Program-made: the position numbers and the translations under genes
Shown: positions 34,859 to 46,373 of the stretch, one piece after another
How positions within the stretch are numbered: position 1 is the first letter of the stretch
Layout of the letters: every line of letters begins with the position of its first letter
Notes under the pieces: model-generated
What the model was told of the DNA's origin: nothing
Database searches by the model: none
Seen by the model: the letters and a program-made list of their open reading frames with translations, nothing else
Assembly: GCA_032629725.1 (NCBI GenBank)
Contig: JAFEVB010000001.1
Coordinates: forward strand, 124,001 to 188,000
From: Gremmenia infestans
Taxonomy: Eukaryota > Ascomycota > Leotiomycetes > Helotiales > Hamatocanthoscyphaceae
Direction: 5' to 3'
Length of the DNA: 64,000 nucleotides

Positions 34859-35963
34859 ATGACAACTACTTCAATGATCCAACCAAAGTTCCTCTCTAAA
34901 AGCGACCAGCTCGGTGTCGTCGCCGTCGGTTTCTCAGGCGGCCAAGTAAGCCTCCCCGCCATGATCTACCCTTCCACTGCCCCCCCCAAGTGCACCTCTA
35001 ACAAACACAACACAGTGCAAACCCGGTGTCGATGCCGCGCCCTCAGCCCTCATCTCCAGCGGTCTCCTCACGCAACTGCACACCGAACTAGGCTACAACC
35101 TCCACCACGACGACACCGTGCACTCGTACAAAGACCTAATCCCCAGCTCTGACCCCGATGTGCGCGGCATGAAGAACCCACTCGCCGTGTCGGCCGTCAC
35201 GCGCAAGATATGCGAACAAGTATACACGCATGCCAAGGAAGGCCGATGCGTGCTGACGCTAGGAGGCGATCATAGTATTGCTATCGGCACGATTGCGGGG
35301 ACTGCAAAGGCAATCAAGGAGAGATTGGGGAGGGAGATGGCGGTTATTTGGGTGGATGCGCATTGTGATATTAATACGCCTGAGACGAGTGGGAGTGGGA
35401 ATATTCACGGTATGCCTGTTGCGTTCTTGTCTGGTCTTGCGAAAGAGGACCGGGAAGATGTGTTTGGGTGGATCAAGGAGGAGAATCAGATTAGTTTGAG
35501 TAAATTGGTTTATATTGGGCTTAGGGATGTGGATAGGGGCGAGAAGGTTATTCTGAGGGAGAATGGCATCAAGGCGTTTAGTATGCATGATATTGACAGG
35601 TATGTGTTGCACTGTTTTTAGTTGGATAGCACTGATTATGTGGATAGACATGGTATTGGAAAAGTCATGGAGATGGCTTTAGGACATATCGGAAACGATA
35701 CACCTATCCACCTCTCATTCGACGTTGATGCTCTTGATCCTCTATGGGCTCCTAGCACTGGAACGCCAGTCCGAGGTGGTCTCACACTTCGAGAAGGAGA
35801 TTTCATTGCCGAGTGCGTTCATGAGACAGGATGTCTGGTAGCGATGGATTTGGTAGAGGTCAATCCTACGCTGGACCCGGGAATTAATGATCTCGGTGCT
35901 CAAGAGACAGTTAGGGCTGGTTGTTCGTTGGTAAGATGTGCACTGGGAGAGTCGTTGCTGTAG
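34859..35963 (+). CDS. Arginase
   Basis: Arginase hydrolyses L-arginine to ornithine and urea with a binuclear manganese centre, the first step of arginine catabolism (CAR1/agaA). Exons are 34859-34945, 35016-35599 and 35648-35963, giving 328 residues. Metal-ligand motifs are present in order: GGDHS (near 112), DAHCDINTP (near 143), GNIHGMP and SFDVDALDP (near 248). The ureohydrolase C-terminus GLTLREGDFI and MDLVEVNPTLD is intact. The second motif has Cys where most arginases have Ala (DAHAD); the metal-binding Asp and His residues are unchanged. The start has a good context (CACCATGA). Upstream ORFs may modulate translation. Confidence 0.95.
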
Positions 35964-37195
35964 ATTACATGTGAAGACGGACTGGACTTGCATTTTGAGG
36001 GTTTTGGGACGCATCGCATGGAAGGCATGGCATGGCAGGCACCACATTACAAGGCATACCTAGGTAGAGATTAATTCTTGTATGAAATAATCCTGAACAT
36101 TTATGGATATCAATATCATCAGTACCTGCCTCATTGATCAACATAAATCTAAAATCTCAAATTAGTCTCCATCTCAAGTCCGGTGATGTTGTACGTAGGT
36201 ACGGATACTCGGAAAGTTAATCGTAATCCTCCCCCGCCACCAACATTATCGCATCACAATTGCATCCTCCCGAGCGGGTCCCCTCCCCAACCTCGCGAAA
36301 AAAAAACAAGCATATGTACAAGTACATGTTTAGATGGGTGCGTCACTCCCCGCCCATTTTATTTATCCTCCGAGTGCACACATCACAACAAAGCACAACA
36401 CAATCGCTACAGGCATTCACTCTTTATCAGCATTCGTTCCCTCAGTCACTGCAATACTTTGAATCTATTGGATTGTATCATCTTGAGTCTTTCTCGAGTC
36501 TCGACCGAGTCTTTGTTTTATTTCGTGTGCAAAGCAGGCCCAGGCCAGGCACCTCGGCTCGGCACGACGGCGATCGATAAGATAGCTGCCCAGTGCAAGG
36601 CAAGGCAAGACAAGTGGGTGGGACAACACAGCATTACGGTCTGTACCATTCTGCCAACGAACGAAACGAATCGATAGGTAGATACATATCCACCGACTAG
36701 GGAGTAACGGAGAACGGTGAAGAAGAAGAATAAGAAGGAGAGGATACCTAGGGAGAGGAAAAGAGAGGAGAAAGAGGGAGAGAGAGACGTGGACGCTTGG
36801 GATTCGGCCAAGAGAGGCTGGGCTGGGAAGTAAGTATTTAAGGCAGAGCAGGAAGGGGAAACAACAAGAATTGCGATACAGTACGGAGGAAGGATATACA
36901 GAGGATCCAGGTGCGACGAACGGTAACACGATACCGGTACTCGATTCTAAATACACGGAAGCAGCACGTCTTGCGTGGAGTGTTGCACGCATAGTACAGT
37001 GCTGTGAGAGAGAGAGTAAGAAAGAGCACGAGGGTATCCGGAACTCGAATCCGTTACAGTAACTCGACATTGCATCACGATACACGACAACAACAACCTC
37101 TTCTTCTTCTGCACTTGGACTCGCTCAGCGCACCTCTAAACCATCTCGCCCCGCCTCATCTCTAAAGTCGCATCAACCGGCTCGCAACCGCAACA
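35964..37195. other. Intergenic with purine-rich leader
   Basis: No credible gene. Several overlapping open frames at 36183-37085 conflict in frame and strand and are rich in Ser/Leu because of pyrimidine/purine bias. An AG-rich tract lies around 36710-36790. The last few hundred bases are the likely 5' leader of the four-TM gene. Confidence 0.5.
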
Positions 37196-38050
37196 ATGGT
37201 ATCCAGCGCCTCGACCTTCTCCGAGGTAGTGCTCCAGCGCGTACGCACCAAGTACCGATGGCCACCTCTGCAGCTGAATTTCTGGCTGCTGATCATGTTG
37301 GTGGGCAGCTGTACGATCCTGGGTGTTTTTGCGAATTTCCTGGGCGTGCAGGGACAGTTGGATGTTGGGGTTCCTTGGTTTGTTTGCCTTTCCTTTGCCC
37401 CTCTGTTGTAATACAATTGCTTGGTCTGTCTGCTATGTGGTTTGTTACGGATGGAATAAGGGTTTTACATGTTTGTTTATTTGTTCTCGGAATAGACTTG
37501 CTAACCCCTCTCTCCCACACAGGTACTTCCCCTACTGGATCGCCGTCTCAGCACTCAGCATAGTCTTCATCCTACTGCTCCTCTACCTCATCTCGCAACG
37601 GCAGCTGCTGCCTGGGATCGTGATCATGGGCTCTTTTATACTATTCGTGTTGTGGATCGTGGGCCTGATTGTCATCAGCGTGCAGCTGTGGGGGCCGAGC
37701 GGGAGCGTGAACAGTAATTGTAATATCTATGTCAATGGGAATGTGCAGCATGGGGCGAATACGGAGACGTTGGCTTGGTTGGAACAAAAGAGTATTTGTA
37801 AGTTCATTCTTACCCTCGACCCTTTTCTTTCGTCCTCTGCTTGTCCTTGTCCTTGCCATTTACTTTTTCTTCTTCTTCTTCTGCTACGAGGGAGGGGATT
37901 TCAGAGGGTGTGTGGATTTGATGGATACATTGCTAACGTCTAACCATAGGTCAGTCTTGGACCGCAGCATGGGCTTTCCAACTCGTCGGCTGCGTCTTCC
38001 TGCTCTGGATGATGATCATGGCATATCAAGTCTACCGAGACGATCTATAA
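37196..38050 (+). CDS. Four-TM MARVEL-like membrane protein
   Basis: A 185-residue protein with four predicted membrane spans. Exons are 37196-37377, 37523-37797 and 37950-38050; introns of 145 and 152 nt keep phase, the first with a GTTTGT donor. Spans: LNFWLLIMLVGSCTILGVF, YWIAVSALSIVFILLLLYLI, IVIMGSFILFVLWIVGLIVI and FQLVGCVFLLWMMIMAYQVY. A short loop with NSNCNIYVNGNV and a second cysteine at the last junction could form a disulfide. The size and four-helix layout resemble fungal MARVEL-type proteins, but I do not recognise a named orthologue. The function is unknown. Confidence 0.83.
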
Positions 38051-38778
38051 TGCATCCTACATCTTACATCCTACCTTGCGCAGAGCGTGGTGCGTACTGT
38101 ATATACACACTCGGCACACTCAATCAGTTAATTCGAAAACGAATGAGAATAAGCATAAGGATAACAAGTCAACACGGACGGAGGATTTTAAGAAAACAAT
38201 GAATGAATGAATGGAAGATATAAAGAAGGAAAAAAAGAGAGAGAGAGAGAGAGAAAGAAAGGATTATATGAGATATGTGAATGGATGGGATATGAGGGGA
38301 TGGAAAGGTTTATATGATGGATGGCGTTTGGGATGGCATATTGTGACATGACATGTCGGGTTGGTTGGTTGGTTGTTTTTATTGTAAATATGGCATGGCA
38401 TGGCATGGATTCGGCGAGGGAGTGCGTGGATGTATATCTATCTACCTATCTATCTATTTATATTTCAAGGCATTTTTAGTTGGAATGATTTTCCTCGTCA
38501 CTTTTACGTGTACTGTTTGTTGTACGTATTGAATTCAGGTATGCGATAATACATGAATGGATGGATGGATCGAGAAATAGGCAAAGTTCATTCATTGGAA
38601 GGTAGGTAGGTATCTAATCTACACCCGTCCTATTCCATACCATGCCACTCCATCCCTAATAGCTGAGCTGTGCAGAAGAAAGGAAAGAGAGAAAAAAGAC
38701 TCGTTGTGGGGCGACTATTTCGCATCTTCCTGTGGATGGATACAGGAATGAAGAGAGGAGATGAGGGAGGGAGGGTCT
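38051..38778. repeat. Microsatellite-rich gap between convergent genes
   Basis: No credible gene. It holds a GA array (38237-38254), TTGG repeats near 38360-38374, TGGCA repeats (38391-38408), CTAT-type repeats near 38433-38456 and ATGG repeats near 38553-38568. Confidence 0.75.
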
Positions 38779-39354
38779 CTAGTTGGAGTACTTTGGGTCG
38801 ACTTTTGAGCTATGGGGGAGGTGGTGTTAGTGATGTGTTTGTGTGTGTGTATGTATGTATGTATGTGGAAGGAAGTGTAATGAGTGTATGGAGAGGGGAA
38901 GGGAGAAAGAGGAGGGATATAGGGAAGGGGAGCGGGAGCGGGAGCGGGAGCAACATACCCAGTAGTCTTCTCGTACATGCCTCTAGCACCATCAGTGATC
39001 TTCTCGTTGGTATCACGACCCATTGAGTGTCCGGATTTCTTCTCGACGAAATCAAGTCCTGTTTGACGACACGTTATTAGCTTTTGATCTTGATCTTGTT
39101 TTTGGTCTGCTTTTTGATGGAGGCTTGAGTGAGGTGGAAGTGGAAGGGGACGGGGAAGTGAAGTCGTGGCAATGGATTGGGTGAAGAGGAAGAGGAAGGA
39201 GAAGGAAAGGAAAGAGGAGGGAGGGAAAATGCATACCCTTATCACCATAATCTTCTGATCCAGCATTTCCCGTCTGGCCTGTTGCAGGCTGTTGGGTGGT
39301 GGCTGATTTGTCTCCGGAGCTCATGGCGTTCTTGGCTTTGTTTACGAAATCCAT
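38779..39354 (-). CDS. 82-residue conserved hydrophilic protein
   Basis: A small protein reconstructed from three exons: 39354-39237, 39058-38959 and 38809-38779. The introns (178 and 149 nt) are longer than the final exon. It begins MDFVNKAKNAMSSGDK and continues through a Gln/Thr/Gly-rich stretch to GLDFVEKKSGHSMGRDTNEK and ITDGARGMYEKTTG. The last exon adds SKVDPKYSN and a stop in phase. It has no Cys, signal peptide or membrane segment and is highly charged, like the small stress-associated or disordered proteins widely conserved in filamentous fungi. A homologous layout (KITDGAR...YEK.TG then a short basic tail) is familiar to me, but I cannot assign a named function. Exact splicing is supported by phase at both junctions. 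Confidence 0.85.
38928..38951. repeat. GGGAGC tandem repeat in intron
   Basis: Four copies of a 6-bp unit lie just after the second donor of the 82-residue protein gene. Further GT/ATGT repeats (38837-38867) lie near the acceptor, so much of this intron is simple sequence. Confidence 0.8.
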
Positions 39355-41780
39355 GATTGCTTGGTTTTTGATTTGTGTTTTGTGGACTTGAGGTTGGTCT
39401 GTGGATGTGGATGGGATGTGGATTTGAGGTATGTTGTTTTGTTTGTATGAAGGAAGGATGGTAGAATTAGGGTCCAAGGCTTGGTATATATAGAGGCGGC
39501 AGGTTAGATCAAGAATATGGATGGGTTAACTCTACCTAGGCAGTTAGGACAGCTTTAGTCAATCATGCATACATACGGAGTACAGTATAGCTGGTGTAGG
39601 TATCCAACAGAGCGGAACAGGTTTAGTTGCATCATCTTGCTTCTTTGAGCTCGGCATGGATGTGGGCGTGGATGTGGGCGTGGATGTGGGCGTGGGCGTC
39701 ATTGGGTCGAGGTGTGGAAGGTATGCCTGTGCCTGTGTTACGCGTAGTGGGGTAGCTGGCTGGGGGCTGGCCTGGTTTCTTGTCTTGTTCTCTCTCTACG
39801 TCATGTTCGATTGGCGAGAAAGACACCCCGCCATCCATCCATCCATCCATCCATGACAGATCGACATACATTTGTTGGAAGGGAAAGATACGAGACAAGG
39901 GAAACAGGATATACTTGGGTACTGTACTTTACTCGAATTGTTTATATTAAGAAATAGAATATTTATGGGTGATTGTCGTTCATGCCGTGTTCTTTTGAAG
40001 GGGGATACTGTACGGAGTAGTCAGGTGAGGGGTCGTAGTCGAGTCGTTAGCTTGAGCCTTGGCGATTCTTAGAGCATCTGGTCTAGGCCGAGCTTCATGT
40101 ATATTTGAGCTGGGCGTTTGAGGCGGAGGATTAGAGGGGTTATACCTTGGGTATACTCGTTTCTTTTCTGATATCTTCATCTTATATAGTATGATGAGTA
40201 TGTAGATGTAGATGCAGTCGCAGTCTTTACACTCCGGTGCTCCTTGTTTGCTCTCCTACAGTACTCTTATCATTTCTCGAACACGGGTGAAGATCCCTCC
40301 ATCTCGGGTCTGTGGATCTGGTGCAAGATCTCAGCCCTTGGTACGTCGGTCGGATCAGTGTTGATCAGAAGCATTCACGTGATGGACTTCTACCATGAGG
40401 AGGCTAACATCGTCGTGGTGAGAGATTTCTCTCATAGTCACCCAGGTAGTAATCAAATCGCTTCCAATAGACATATCAAGTCAAGGACTCGGCCGCCTCC
40501 TTCCCATCTCTTAGCTAACTCCTCTTGGGCTTTCCTTCTCCCAACATCCTGGAACACTCCTTCTTCTCGGCGTTCATGGAGGGAGTTATGGTAGGCTTTT
40601 AGCTATTATTGTGATAATACCATCTCATCCAACAGGTCTGATTCATAGTCTTCTTCAGCTTTACCTAGCAAGTACTATGAGAACCGTTAGTCGATAATTG
40701 AGATAACGTACCTGTCGAAGCAGAACCGCATATGTCCACCAACCATAGAATAAGTCAAGATATCATTTCAAGCAAGTCTAATGGTGTTTCGATAGAGGCA
40801 GCACATATAAAGGCCTCTCTATTCGTCGGAGCGGCTTAAAAGGCGACTTGGTTTGCTAGATGCAAATGCAATCCTCTTTATAGTATAGCAAGTATTCCTT
40901 CTCAATATTCCTCTCTTACACCTGGGATTGAAAATCACACAGTACCTTAGGATGACTCTATTCCGAGCGCGATCGGATCCATCAGGTCCAGCTTCTGGAA
41001 CAGCGCTTCCAAACTGAAGCGAAAGCTGTTTGATAACTCTTACCCTGAGCCCAACTAAAGATGTAGATTTTGACCGCCATAGAGCTGCTCTGTTGATAAT
41101 TAAACTTGCCAGTTTGTTGCGTGAAAGTTTGCTGAATACTATGAAGGAAGCCGAGGGAGTAATGGAGCTCGTAGTAAGAGATGTGAGACGCATGCGAAGT
41201 ATATGAAATCGCGAAGTGTTGTTCGCTAGAAGTCTCGCCATGCGGCGTAACATAAAGCCCTGGTACTTGGTGGTTTTAACTTGAAAACACACCACAGGTG
41301 TATTTCCATACTGTGATAGGCTTGTACCAACCTTTTGAAGATCTACTGTTAACGTAACAGCAAAGGAAAGAAAGAGTACCTAGTAGGTGGTGGGTAGATA
41401 TTATATCAAGGCACGTGACCATTATCGCTAAAGCGGCATTAGATTTCACCCGGTCAACATTCTGATGCAGCGCTCCAAAACAACAAGCAGATGACGAGTA
41501 TCCACGATCCTACTCTGACTCTGTCGTCGCAATCCATAACATTTCCAACACCAAGACACTCGCTTCATTGCTTTCGCCATCATGTCCAACTCACTCACAC
41601 CTTGTCTGCAAGCCTGTTGACGCTGTGAACCGCTCAAGCACGACGCGGCCTCCTATTCACACGCCTAGGACCAAGCGCGTTCTCTCGAAAAGGCATCCTT
41701 TCACACACCCCGAGACTTTCTATCTTCAAAAAGTCTTTCCCTTGAATACGAATGCCACGCGTTGAACACACATACTCAAG
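39355..41780. other. Divergent intergenic region upstream of apsB
   Basis: About 2.4 kb without a credible gene. It contains a GGATGTGGGCGT-type 12-bp repeat (39657-39697) and a CATC array (39831-39854). A 158-residue minus frame (40819-41295) is rich in Arg/Ser/Leu without any domain and is not called. Near apsB there is a 12-codon upstream ORF (41582-41620) and an ATG at 41752 whose frame overlaps the apsB start. Confidence 0.5.
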
Positions 41781-44700
41781 ATGGCGGAGGAAGGACATCA
41801 CAACCTATCGATTACCATCCCCGATCACACGCGACCTCAAACTGCCCGCAAGGATTCGCGCAAAGTCCCCGGTGGCTTTAGCTTTGACGACATAGATGAT
41901 TTGTCGCCAGACAAGGAAACCTTTGACGATTCTATATTTGCGAATGCGCTGGCACATCAAGAGAACAATCGAGTCCCGCCCCTCGATCCTACGACCCTCC
42001 CCTCTCTACCCCCGCCAACCGACAGCAGTTTCTTGTATTATCACAACCAGAGCGGGAGTGGACAAGGAAGCGATGCGCACCCGGATACGTTGGACGAGAG
42101 GGAATTGCATAGGCATTTGAATGATATAGAGTCCAGCTTTGTAGCTGCTCCAGAGACCATTGGTTTCCAGGACAGCAAAGGATGGGACGATACATATCTT
42201 TTCGACGGGGCGCGAAAATCAGAACCACCAAAAAGTCACTCGAGAGGCATTACATCTGGCAGAAATCCTATATATTCAGATGGCAATATATCCTCGTCGC
42301 CTCCCACACCCGAGAATGCATACAAGACCCCAGGTCTAACCAGCAGAGACTCAAATTCGCAAGAAACCACGATGGATGTAGGAAATACCACCTCGTCCCT
42401 TGAAACAATGTCATCTTCTCCTACGGCCGCTGCTGCAGCTAGAACGGTATCACGAGCAATATCAATGGTAGGCGTGGGAGGCGAAGGGGAAGAGGGAGAG
42501 GGAGAGGGAGATGCTAGCGATTTGAGTTTGCAGGATTTTTCAGAAAATGAGGCTGGTGGTGATACTGAGACGACACCGACAAAAGATAATTCATTACTTG
42601 ATTCTACAAACTCTCGACCATCCCTCCGTGAGCGCTTGTCAAGTCAGAGTCTCAATATTGATGCTGGAAGTACACCAGGAGCGGCATTGATAAATCGGAA
42701 GTCGTCTGGAAAACGACCCAAATTCCTTCGAAGTAGACATGCAAGTCATCATTCCTCCATCTCGTCAACTGCTACAAATCAAGAATCCCAAGACGGAAGT
42801 GATATGACCCTTGGTGCCGACTATGCACTTCAATCCGGCGGAGCTGTACCCACGGCTGGGTTTTCTCGTTCGGCCAGCATGGCACTGTCCCGATCTATAA
42901 GCTTAGGCAGCATGGCTTCGGGTATTGAAGATTTCTCTGGTGAATCTTCAGGTCGTATACTAGACGCGAGCCTTGCCACGCTGACGGAAGAGGAGCAAAA
43001 TCGTGAACGAATAAGCGGCCAAGATCTTTCCCCTCCGGAGACTCCCCGAGCCACGAGCACGAATAGATCCATGGCTGCACCTACAGATACCATTATTGCG
43101 CGACATGTGCGTAATGTTCAGGTTCCGGAATCCCTGGCAAAGGAATATCGTACTAAGAGCGGTGTATCGTCGCCTAAGCGATCAGGGTTTGCTGTGTCCA
43201 CGCTCGGGCGTAATGGGAAGAATCTCACTCTGAAGGAACAAAGCAGTACCATTGAGAGGCTTTCGAAGGAAAACTTTGATTTAAAGCTCAAGGTTATGTT
43301 CCTTAGCGACCGTCTGGACAAACTTTCAGAGGAAGGTGTCAAGGAAATGATATCTGAAAATGTTGAGCTCAAAACTGGTCTTGCTGTTATGCAACGAGAT
43401 AACAAAGCTTTGAAGCGGAAAGTGAAAGAGCTCGAGAAGCAACTCAAGGCTGACGAAGAGAGGCCGAGTACAGCTGTCTCCGGGACCTCGGCTGGTGACC
43501 AACCAAGCCCGCGATGGTTTGATCAAGAAGGAGCTCAGGAGCGAGAAGAGGAACTATTATATCTCCGAGAACGGGTCGAGGAATATGTCACGGAGATAGA
43601 GAAGCTGCGAAAAGATGGCCTGGCAAGAGAGAACGAGAAAAGAAATCTTGCCGAAGTGGTACGGACTATGGGTGAACGTCGTGGAAATCTCGAAGCACGG
43701 GAAGAGATGGATGTGTGGAAGGATCTCTTAGAGCAGGAGACTGCACATCGGGAGCAGGTAGATGAAGACAACAAGAAGCTTCGCGAAGAACTGTACCGCC
43801 TAAAGAGCGAGACAGCGTCTTCTGTTGCTGGACTCAGTCACACCACCAACGTTTTCAACATCACGAAGAAACGCGCAGGCTCCACATCAAGACCACGGTC
43901 GGAGATATCAGACCCCATGGAGGACCGCAATCTCAGTGCTGCCAGCACCTTGGTTGAGGAACTGAGAAAAGACTGTGATCAGTTGAGGCATGAGAATGGC
44001 GAATTAAAGCGTGAAGTTAGCGCGCAGACTTCAATGCTTACATCGCGGAATCGCGAGAAAGAGCGTCTTTATCAAGAGATTGAGGATCTGAAGCTCGCTC
44101 ATCGCAGAGGAGGTTCCGTTGCCCCAGACAGCGTTATTCTTGAAAGATCGGCGTCACGAACTCATCAGCGACCAGTATCACGAGCCAGTAATATGACAAG
44201 ACAAACCAATCTAGATGATCTGGAAAGGGAAGATCTCGAGAACAAAAATGCCGAACTTCGAGACCGGATTAATGGCCTCAAAATCCAAAATCAAGATCTT
44301 CAACGCGAACTTGAATCATGTATGGAAGACTTTGAGCTGGCTGTCGAACAAAAGAAGCAGGCTGAGGATCTCGCAAATGAAATGCAGAATGCTCTCGAAG
44401 TTGCTGAGAATGAGCTTCTCGAAATGCAAGCTGAGCGCGATGAAGCACTTCAAGGACAAGATGAAGCCGAGCACCTGTTTGAATCCCTTCGCAAAGAGGC
44501 TCAGGAAGAGCTCGATAGTTACGCTGCTGAGACTGAGGCAGCTCAATCTGAGATTGAGCGTCTTCAGAACGACTTGGCGGATTCGACGGAGAATTTTGCG
44601 GCCTTGCAGAATGAAATGCGGGAGATGAGTGATAGCGTTGTTAGATTGGAAGATAGCGACGAGAACAAGTCAAGGCGAATCGACGATCTAGAACGAGATC

Positions 44701-46373
44701 TAGAAGACGCAACTCGGGAGCTCGAGCAGATGGAGAAGAACCTCCAGGAATCTAACGACAAAATCAACCACCTGACCGTTCAGCGCGAATCGAGTCAGAG
44801 TGAGATTGCTTTCCTTAGGGAGGAACAAGACGGCGATAAGATCAAGATCGGTGACCTCGAAGCTGGCATAAGGAAATTCGAGCAGAATTTGCGTGACGAG
44901 AGAGAACGTGTTGCTGAGCTTGAGCAGCGGATGAAAAATGAACGTCATCAGCGCGAGATCCTTGCTGGCAAGAAACAATCCGAGGTAGAGAAACAATTTG
45001 AGAGATTCAACCGTGAGAACAATGGCCTCAGAGACGAGGTTCAGAGATTAAAGACGAAGTTGCACGACGCTGCTGGAGACGCCGCTAGTAATGCACAGAA
45101 GGTCTTGGAGCTTGAGACTGGTCTCAGACAGGCACTTGGTGATCTTCACGGGACCAAGTCCAGCCTGGTCGGCGTACGTAAATCGTCAAACCATTCCATA
45201 TCAATGCTAATGTTTTTGCAGTCGGTCAATAAACTCACGTCGACGCTGAATGAAACGGTAAGGGACATCGAGAATCTCAAACGCGTTCTGAACGAGAAAG
45301 ACCGTTCAATTAGCAACAAAGATGAGCAACTCGAGACCCAGGCTCTCGAATTACGCCGGCTGGCTGATATCGCCGAGAGAGAACGTCAGGCTCATCGCAA
45401 TGTCGCGCACCAGTTTGAAACATACCAGAAGACCACCCACCACACGTCTCGTACCCTCACCCAGCAAGAAATCCGCGTTTCGGAACTTGAGTCTATCCGC
45501 CACAACAATCTTAAGAAGATCTCTACCCTGGAGAACCAATTGCGAGATCAAATGACGGAACGAGGCGTAATCTTGCTGAAAATGTGGGATAAGCTCAGTA
45601 CTTTGTGTGGCCCCGAATGGACTCACAATAACAGCCTCATTAATGGCCGTGCTCTTCCATCCCTCGAATCAATCACTGCCATGCTTCCTGGGTTCGCCAA
45701 GAATCTTTACGCAGCAGTCAAGACAATCGAAACAATGATGGGTGACTTCAAAACACGCATCAACAACGTAGAGAAAACTCTCTGGAAGGAATACCAGACC
45801 CTTGAGGAAAACCTAGAAATCCGGACTAAGCGTCTGGATCGTCTAGAGACAATGTCGCGTAGCGGTATTCCTACTGTGCCTGGGGATGGGAAAGCGGAAA
45901 TTCACAAGCTGAGGGACAGTAACCGTGCGCTGAAGACTGAACTCTCACATCTCCGAGCACAGTATGATGTCCGATCTAACGTCTTTAATCACCAGAGCCC
46001 AAGCCCCTCGATCCCTACAGGCCCACGCACCAAAGGCTTGGAGAAGACGAGTCGTAACTCGACGATGACTCGCGCTAGCTCTTCTTCTGCCGTTGAGACT
46101 ATTGATCGCAGAAGTGGCACCAGCAGCGGTACCTCTAGTAGGTTGGCGCCCACGCCCACGCCATCGGCATCGGATGACAATAAAGTTTGGCAGTTACGCT
46201 TGCATGAGATGACGAGCAAGCTCAAGGCGGAGCGGGAGGGCAGACTGGGTGATCGAGACGGGGCGATGCAGAGGCTAAAGGATGCAGACGAGCAGGCGAA
46301 GCAGGCTGAGAAACGGATTCGGGATTTAGAGACCGAATTGGGGAGGAGGTCTGGGATGGAAATGGGAAGGTGA
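41781..46373 (+). CDS. apsB: ApsB/Mto1-type gamma-tubulin complex receptor
   Basis: This 1514-residue coiled-coil protein matches Aspergillus ApsB and fission-yeast Mto1, which recruit gamma-tubulin complexes to spindle-pole outer plaques and septal microtubule-organising centres. The first 480 residues are Ser-rich and disordered. The CM1/centrosomin N-terminal motif lies at about 483-545 (LTLKEQSSTIERLSKENFDL then KLKVMFLSDRLDKL). A long heptad region runs from about 550 to 1250. A segment near 1270-1340 (SLESITAMLPGFAKNLYAAV) fits the Mto2-binding region, followed by a Ser-rich tail. An in-frame 48-nt intron (45174-45221) is inferred from its GTACGT donor, GCTAATG branch point and TTTTTGCAG end; unspliced reading would add 16 residues. 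An overlapping out-of-frame upstream ATG at 41752 could lower translation. Confidence 0.93.
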   Translation: MAEEGHHNLSITIPDHTRPQTARKDSRKVPGGFSFDDIDDLSPDKETFDDSIFANALAHQENNRVPPLDPTTLPSLPPPTDSSFLYYHNQSGSGQGSDAHPDTLDERELHRHLNDIESSFVAAPETIGFQDSKGWDDTYLFDGARKSEPPKSHSRGITSGRNPIYSDGNISSSPPTPENAYKTPGLTSRDSNSQETTMDVGNTTSSLETMSSSPTAAAAARTVSRAISMVGVGGEGEEGEGEGDASDLSLQDFSENEAGGDTETTPTKDNSLLDSTNSRPSLRERLSSQSLNIDAGSTPGAALINRKSSGKRPKFLRSRHASHHSSISSTATNQESQDGSDMTLGADYALQSGGAVPTAGFSRSASMALSRSISLGSMASGIEDFSGESSGRILDASLATLTEEEQNRERISGQDLSPPETPRATSTNRSMAAPTDTIIARHVRNVQVPESLAKEYRTKSGVSSPKRSGFAVSTLGRNGKNLTLKEQSSTIERLSKENFDLKLKVMFLSDRLDKLSEEGVKEMISENVELKTGLAVMQRDNKALKRKVKELEKQLKADEERPSTAVSGTSAGDQPSPRWFDQEGAQEREEELLYLRERVEEYVTEIEKLRKDGLARENEKRNLAEVVRTMGERRGNLEAREEMDVWKDLLEQETAHREQVDEDNKKLREELYRLKSETASSVAGLSHTTNVFNITKKRAGSTSRPRSEISDPMEDRNLSAASTLVEELRKDCDQLRHENGELKREVSAQTSMLTSRNREKERLYQEIEDLKLAHRRGGSVAPDSVILERSASRTHQRPVSRASNMTRQTNLDDLEREDLENKNAELRDRINGLKIQNQDLQRELESCMEDFELAVEQKKQAEDLANEMQNALEVAENELLEMQAERDEALQGQDEAEHLFESLRKEAQEELDSYAAETEAAQSEIERLQNDLADSTENFAALQNEMREMSDSVVRLEDSDENKSRRIDDLERDLEDATRELEQMEKNLQESNDKINHLTVQRESSQSEIAFLREEQDGDKIKIGDLEAGIRKFEQNLRDERERVAELEQRMKNERHQREILAGKKQSEVEKQFERFNRENNGLRDEVQRLKTKLHDAAGDAASNAQKVLELETGLRQALGDLHGTKSSLVGVRKSSNHSISMLMFLQSVNKLTSTLNETVRDIENLKRVLNEKDRSISNKDEQLETQALELRRLADIAERERQAHRNVAHQFETYQKTTHHTSRTLTQQEIRVSELESIRHNNLKKISTLENQLRDQMTERGVILLKMWDKLSTLCGPEWTHNNSLINGRALPSLESITAMLPGFAKNLYAAVKTIETMMGDFKTRINNVEKTLWKEYQTLEENLEIRTKRLDRLETMSRSGIPTVPGDGKAEIHKLRDSNRALKTELSHLRAQYDVRSNVFNHQSPSPSIPTGPRTKGLEKTSRNSTMTRASSSSAVETIDRRSGTSSGTSSRLAPTPTPSASDDNKVWQLRLHEMTSKLKAEREGRLGDRDGAMQRLKDADEQAKQAEKRIRDLETELGRRSGMEMGR

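Noticed and set aside
36183..37085. Several overlapping frames on both strands upstream of the four-TM gene
   Set aside because: They conflict with each other, and their composition reflects AG/CT-rich tracts.
40819..41295. 158-residue minus-strand frame
   Set aside because: Arg/Ser/Leu-rich without domains or conserved features; lies in the apsB promoter region.
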